Shown here: positions 61,517-64,000 of the stretch, piece by piece
How positions within the stretch are numbered: the first letter of the stretch is position 1
Layout: the number at the start of each line of letters is the position of its first letter
NCBI GenBank assembly: GCA_963837805.1
Contig: CAWIOU010000003.1
Span: forward strand, 1 to 64,000
DNA length: 64,000 nt
Direction of reading: 5' to 3'
Origin: Bog-756 sp963837805
GTDB taxonomy: Bacteria > Actinomycetota > Acidimicrobiia > Acidimicrobiales > RAAP-2
Notes under the pieces: generated by a model
Seen by the model: the letters and a program-made list of their open reading frames with translations, nothing else
Databases searched by the model: none
Told to the model about the DNA's origin: nothing
Made by a program: the position numbers and the translations under genes

Positions 61517-61828
61517 ATGTGGGCTCAACTCATCACGATGCGTCTGAAGCCGGGGAAGGAGAGCGACCTCCCCAAGTTGCTCGAGCAGTTGCGGGCGGTC
61601 GAACAACCGGGTACCGGTCTGCTCCGCTCGACGACCATGCGGGATCAGAACGACCCCAGTCGGGTCGTCACCTTGGTCGTCTTCGAGAGCGAGGAGCGGG
61701 CCCGGGCCCGAGAGGGGGACCCCCGTCGTCAGGAGGGTCTCGAGGTGGTGAGGGCCACGATGGCCGAGATCTTCGACGGACCTCCCGAGTTCGTCGACCT
61801 CACCGTCACCGACGAATACCTGCCCTGA
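61517..61828 (+). CDS. Antibiotic-biosynthesis-monooxygenase (ABM)-like protein
   Basis: A 103-residue dimeric ferredoxin-fold protein: MWAQLITMRLKPGKESDLPKLLEQLR, then TTMRDQNDPSRVVTLVVFESEERARARE. It resembles ABM or EthD-type small barrels. The ribosome site GGGAG precedes ATG at 61517. It lies about 70 bases after the XRE gene and may share its transcript. No cofactor site can be assigned. Confidence 0.78.
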   Translation: MWAQLITMRLKPGKESDLPKLLEQLRAVEQPGTGLLRSTTMRDQNDPSRVVTLVVFESEERARAREGDPRRQEGLEVVRATMAEIFDGPPEFVDLTVTDEYLP

Positions 61829-61870
61829 TCCGGAATCGGCAACCGGACCCCGGCTGCCGGACGGCGACGC

Positions 61871-63079
61871 TCAGGCGTCCCGCTTGGCCATCCGCCAGGC
61901 GCCCAGGGCCGTCCAGCCGACGAGCCAGGCGGCGATGACGAAGACGGCGGTGGTTCGCGACTCCGGCACCAGGTTGGACGTGCCCGGGTTGCCGTTGGGT
62001 CCTCCGCCCCCTCCGAACACGAATTCGAGACCTGACGGTTCGAGATGGGCCACGCCCAGCCCGACCACGGCGCGCTGGAGATTGATCATGTAGGGGATGG
62101 TGTGCTGCGCCAGGATCGGGGTGAGGATGATCTCCAGGGCGATCATCAGGATCACGGCGACGGTTCGCTGTCCCAGCAGGGATCCGAGGCCGAGCCCGAC
62201 GATGAAGCCGATGATCACCTCGAGCTCGATCCACAGTCCCGTCCGGATCATGAGCCCCACCGAGGGGGACAGGAAGACTTTGGTGTAGCCCGAATAGTTC
62301 TGCCTGGCCATCTGCACCGCGGTGTACCTGATCATGGCCGGCGTGGGCGTGGGCGGGTTGACCGAGGCGGAGCCGGACGGGCCTTGCTTGACGATCCGCG
62401 GCCCACCCGGCTGGTTGCACAGGGTCGGGGTGTCGCTGAGGACGGTGTTGACGACGCCGGCGGTGGACGGATTCCCGTCATAGGGGTAGTTACAGACCAC
62501 CTCGTGTGAGTGATCCGAGGCCCAGTGCTCGAACCCGGCCTGGGACAGACCGGGGGGAGCATTGACGCCCTGATAGCTGACCTGGGTGGGCGCGGCGAAG
62601 ACGCACACCGCGCAGACGATGGTGAATCCGATGGCCGTCAGCGGGACCACGATGGCCAGGCCGGCCGGTATCCGGGCCAGGTAGAGCGCCAACCGCGAGC
62701 GGCCGGTCACCACCAGATGGCGGAACATGCCCTCGGTGAGATCGACGGACCCGGCCGTGCAGCCCAGGGTGGCGGCCACGATGAAGCCGAAGACGTACAG
62801 CACACCGGGCACCAGGGCGTTGAAGATGTCCGCCCCGCCGGCCGGCCCGTAGGACTTGGGGTCGAAGGCGTGGGCCAGGAGGCGGACGGTGAGGAAGAGG
62901 GTGGGGATGCCGATGATGACGACGATCAGAGCCACCATCAGACCCCGCCGCTTCCGCAGCTCCATGAAACGGGTGGCGATCATCCCACCGGTGGGGACCC
63001 ACGAACCCCGCCGGTCGGGGGCGTGCCCGAGGGGGATCGGGGCCGTCGGCGAAGCCATCACATCGGATGCCGCGGTCAT
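61871..63079 (-). CDS. ABC-2-type permease
   Basis: A 402-residue membrane protein with about six helices: one near 40-65 (GLMVALIVVIIGIPTLFLT), one near 95-115, two near 145-190, and two C-terminal ones (about 300-340 and 370-395). A long external segment (about 190-280) is Pro/Ser/Asn-rich. The layout matches ABC-2 exporters. ATG at 63079 overlaps the ATPase stop by four bases (ATGA), so the two form one transporter. Substrate unknown. Confidence 0.85.
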   Translation of the reverse strand: MTAASDVMASPTAPIPLGHAPDRRGSWVPTGGMIATRFMELRKRRGLMVALIVVIIGIPTLFLTVRLLAHAFDPKSYGPAGGADIFNALVPGVLYVFGFIVAATLGCTAGSVDLTEGMFRHLVVTGRSRLALYLARIPAGLAIVVPLTAIGFTIVCAVCVFAAPTQVSYQGVNAPPGLSQAGFEHWASDHSHEVVCNYPYDGNPSTAGVVNTVLSDTPTLCNQPGGPRIVKQGPSGSASVNPPTPTPAMIRYTAVQMARQNYSGYTKVFLSPSVGLMIRTGLWIELEVIIGFIVGLGLGSLLGQRTVAVILMIALEIILTPILAQHTIPYMINLQRAVVGLGVAHLEPSGLEFVFGGGGGPNGNPGTSNLVPESRTTAVFVIAAWLVGWTALGAWRMAKRDA

Positions 63080-64000
63080 TCGGACGCCCCCAATCGGCTG
63101 GTCACTTGGAGGAACCACGACTCGAGCGAGGTCTGGATCTCCTGGAGCCGGTACACGGCGATGCCGCCTCCGACGAGGACGCGGTTGATCTCGGCGATCA
63201 CGTCCCGACCGGTTCCGGCCGCCAGCGTGATCCCGAGCCCGGTGGTCCCGACTTCGACGCGCCCACCGATAGTGGTGCCGGTGAGCAGAGCCCCGGCCCG
63301 GGCTGGATCGGAGCATTCGACCTCCACGACGAACGACGATCCGGCCAGGAGGTCGGTGATGGCTCCCTGGCGGATGACCTTTCCCCGGTCCACGATGGCC
63401 ACCGCGTCACAGGTCCGCTCCACCTCGTCGAGGAGGTGGGAGGAGAGCACGACGGTGCGACCCTCGGCCACCAGGGACAGGATCATGTCCCGCATGTCCT
63501 GCATCCCGGCCGGGTCCAGCCCGTTCATCGGTTCGTCCAGGATCAGGAGCTGGGGGTCTCCGATCAGGCAGGCCGCCACCCCGAGGCGTTGACGCATGCC
63601 CATCGAGTACTTCGACACCTTGTCATCGGCCCGGTGCAGCATCCCGACCCGTTCGAGGGCGGGTCCGATCCGATCCTTGGCCGCCGGCTCCCGCGCCGCG
63701 GCCAGGATCTGGAGGTTCTGCCTCCCGGTGAGATGGCCGTGGAACCGGGGCTCGTCGACGATGGCGCCGACCCGGGCCAGAGCGGCGGCGCGATCCCGGG
63801 GTACCCGGTGGCCGAGCAGTTGCATGGTGCCGGCGTCGGCGCTGGTGAGCCCGAGCAGCACCCGGATGAGCGTGGTCTTCCCCGCTCCGTTGGGCCCCAG
63901 GTAGCCGAACGCGCAGCCTCGGGGGACCAGGAGCTCGACGTCGTTCACGGCGATGTTGTCGCCGAACCGCTTGGTCAGCCCGTGGGTCTCCACCGCCCAG
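63076..64000 (-). CDS. ABC-2 transporter ATP-binding protein (5' end at window edge)
   Basis: At least 305 residues. Walker A is GPNGAGKTT, signature YSMGMRQRL (a YSxGM form typical of ABC-2 drug/lipid exporters), Walker B LLILDEPMNG, H-loop SSHLLDE. The C-terminal 90 residues form the usual regulatory extension. The reading frame continues past GTG 63993 as Trp-Ala to the window edge, so the true start may lie a few codons beyond. It is coupled to the permease gene. Export of a lipid or drug-like compound is likely. Confidence 0.9.
   Translation of the reverse strand, partial: WAVETHGLTKRFGDNIAVNDVELLVPRGCAFGYLGPNGAGKTTLIRVLLGLTSADAGTMQLLGHRVPRDRAAALARVGAIVDEPRFHGHLTGRQNLQILAAAREPAAKDRIGPALERVGMLHRADDKVSKYSMGMRQRLGVAACLIGDPQLLILDEPMNGLDPAGMQDMRDMILSLVAEGRTVVLSSHLLDEVERTCDAVAIVDRGKVIRQGAITDLLAGSSFVVEVECSDPARAGALLTGTTIGGRVEVGTTGLGITLAAGTGRDVIAEINRVLVGGGIAVYRLQEIQTSLESWFLQVTSRLGASE

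Overview
The window comes from a GC-rich actinobacterium. The gene families, start-codon use and a block resembling the mycobacterial origin-proximal region would suit a soil or freshwater member of Acidimicrobiia or a relative, but that placement is inference. No rRNA, CRISPR array, insertion sequence or prophage is visible. One tRNA, tRNA-Leu(CAG), lies at the left edge. Many genes start at ATG or GTG six or seven bases after a TANNNT box, so leaderless transcription looks common.

Region 1 (1-7.3 kb) is the cell-wall and division signalling block: tRNA-Leu, fhaA, fhaB, pstP, pbpA, one PASTA kinase (pknB), trpG on the other strand, then crgA. The order matches the mycobacterial block, except that rodA and a second kinase (pknA) are absent. 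Region 2 (7.3-16.6 kb) holds a thiolase and a hot-dog thioesterase flanking a TetR-type operator, a ComF-like phosphoribosyltransferase, two luciferase-like (LLM) oxidoreductases, an AlkA-like glycosylase, NERD and CBS proteins, a CbiX-like chelatase and a secreted Rpf-like muralytic protein.

Region 3 (16.6-27 kb) has a CsoR repressor with its operator and a frameshifted permease, a twin-arginine (Tat) exported FAD oxidase with two compensating frameshifts, a MacRS-like two-component system (PspC-domain histidine kinase) next to PspC and DUF1707 proteins, and an ABC exporter whose permease is frameshifted. Region 4 (27-45 kb) is mainly lipid or secondary metabolism: another LLM enzyme, a DUF1214-SDR-sulfotransferase operon, a Crp/Fnr regulator, a PhyH dioxygenase, SDRs, an unusual UvrD/HRDC helicase, an acyl-CoA ligase, an aldo/keto reductase with four frameshifts, a GNAT with one, a class II aldolase and a carboxyltransferase-SDR pair. 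Region 5 (45-64 kb) contains an EAL protein, a DUF2510 coiled-coil protein, a DUF7065-like/APH-like/CMD cluster, a PadR-controlled ABC exporter, a MerR-PP2C fusion, small enzymes and regulators, and an ABC-2 exporter that runs off the right edge.

Ten one-base frameshifts fall in six otherwise intact genes between 17 and 41.5 kb and none elsewhere. Local sequence error and recent gene decay cannot be told apart from the sequence alone. The items most worth a second look are the MerR-PP2C fusion with an internal ribosome site, the DUF1214-SDR-sulfotransferase operon, the XRE gene with two related operators, the coupled small ORFs at 28.4 kb, and the missing rodA.
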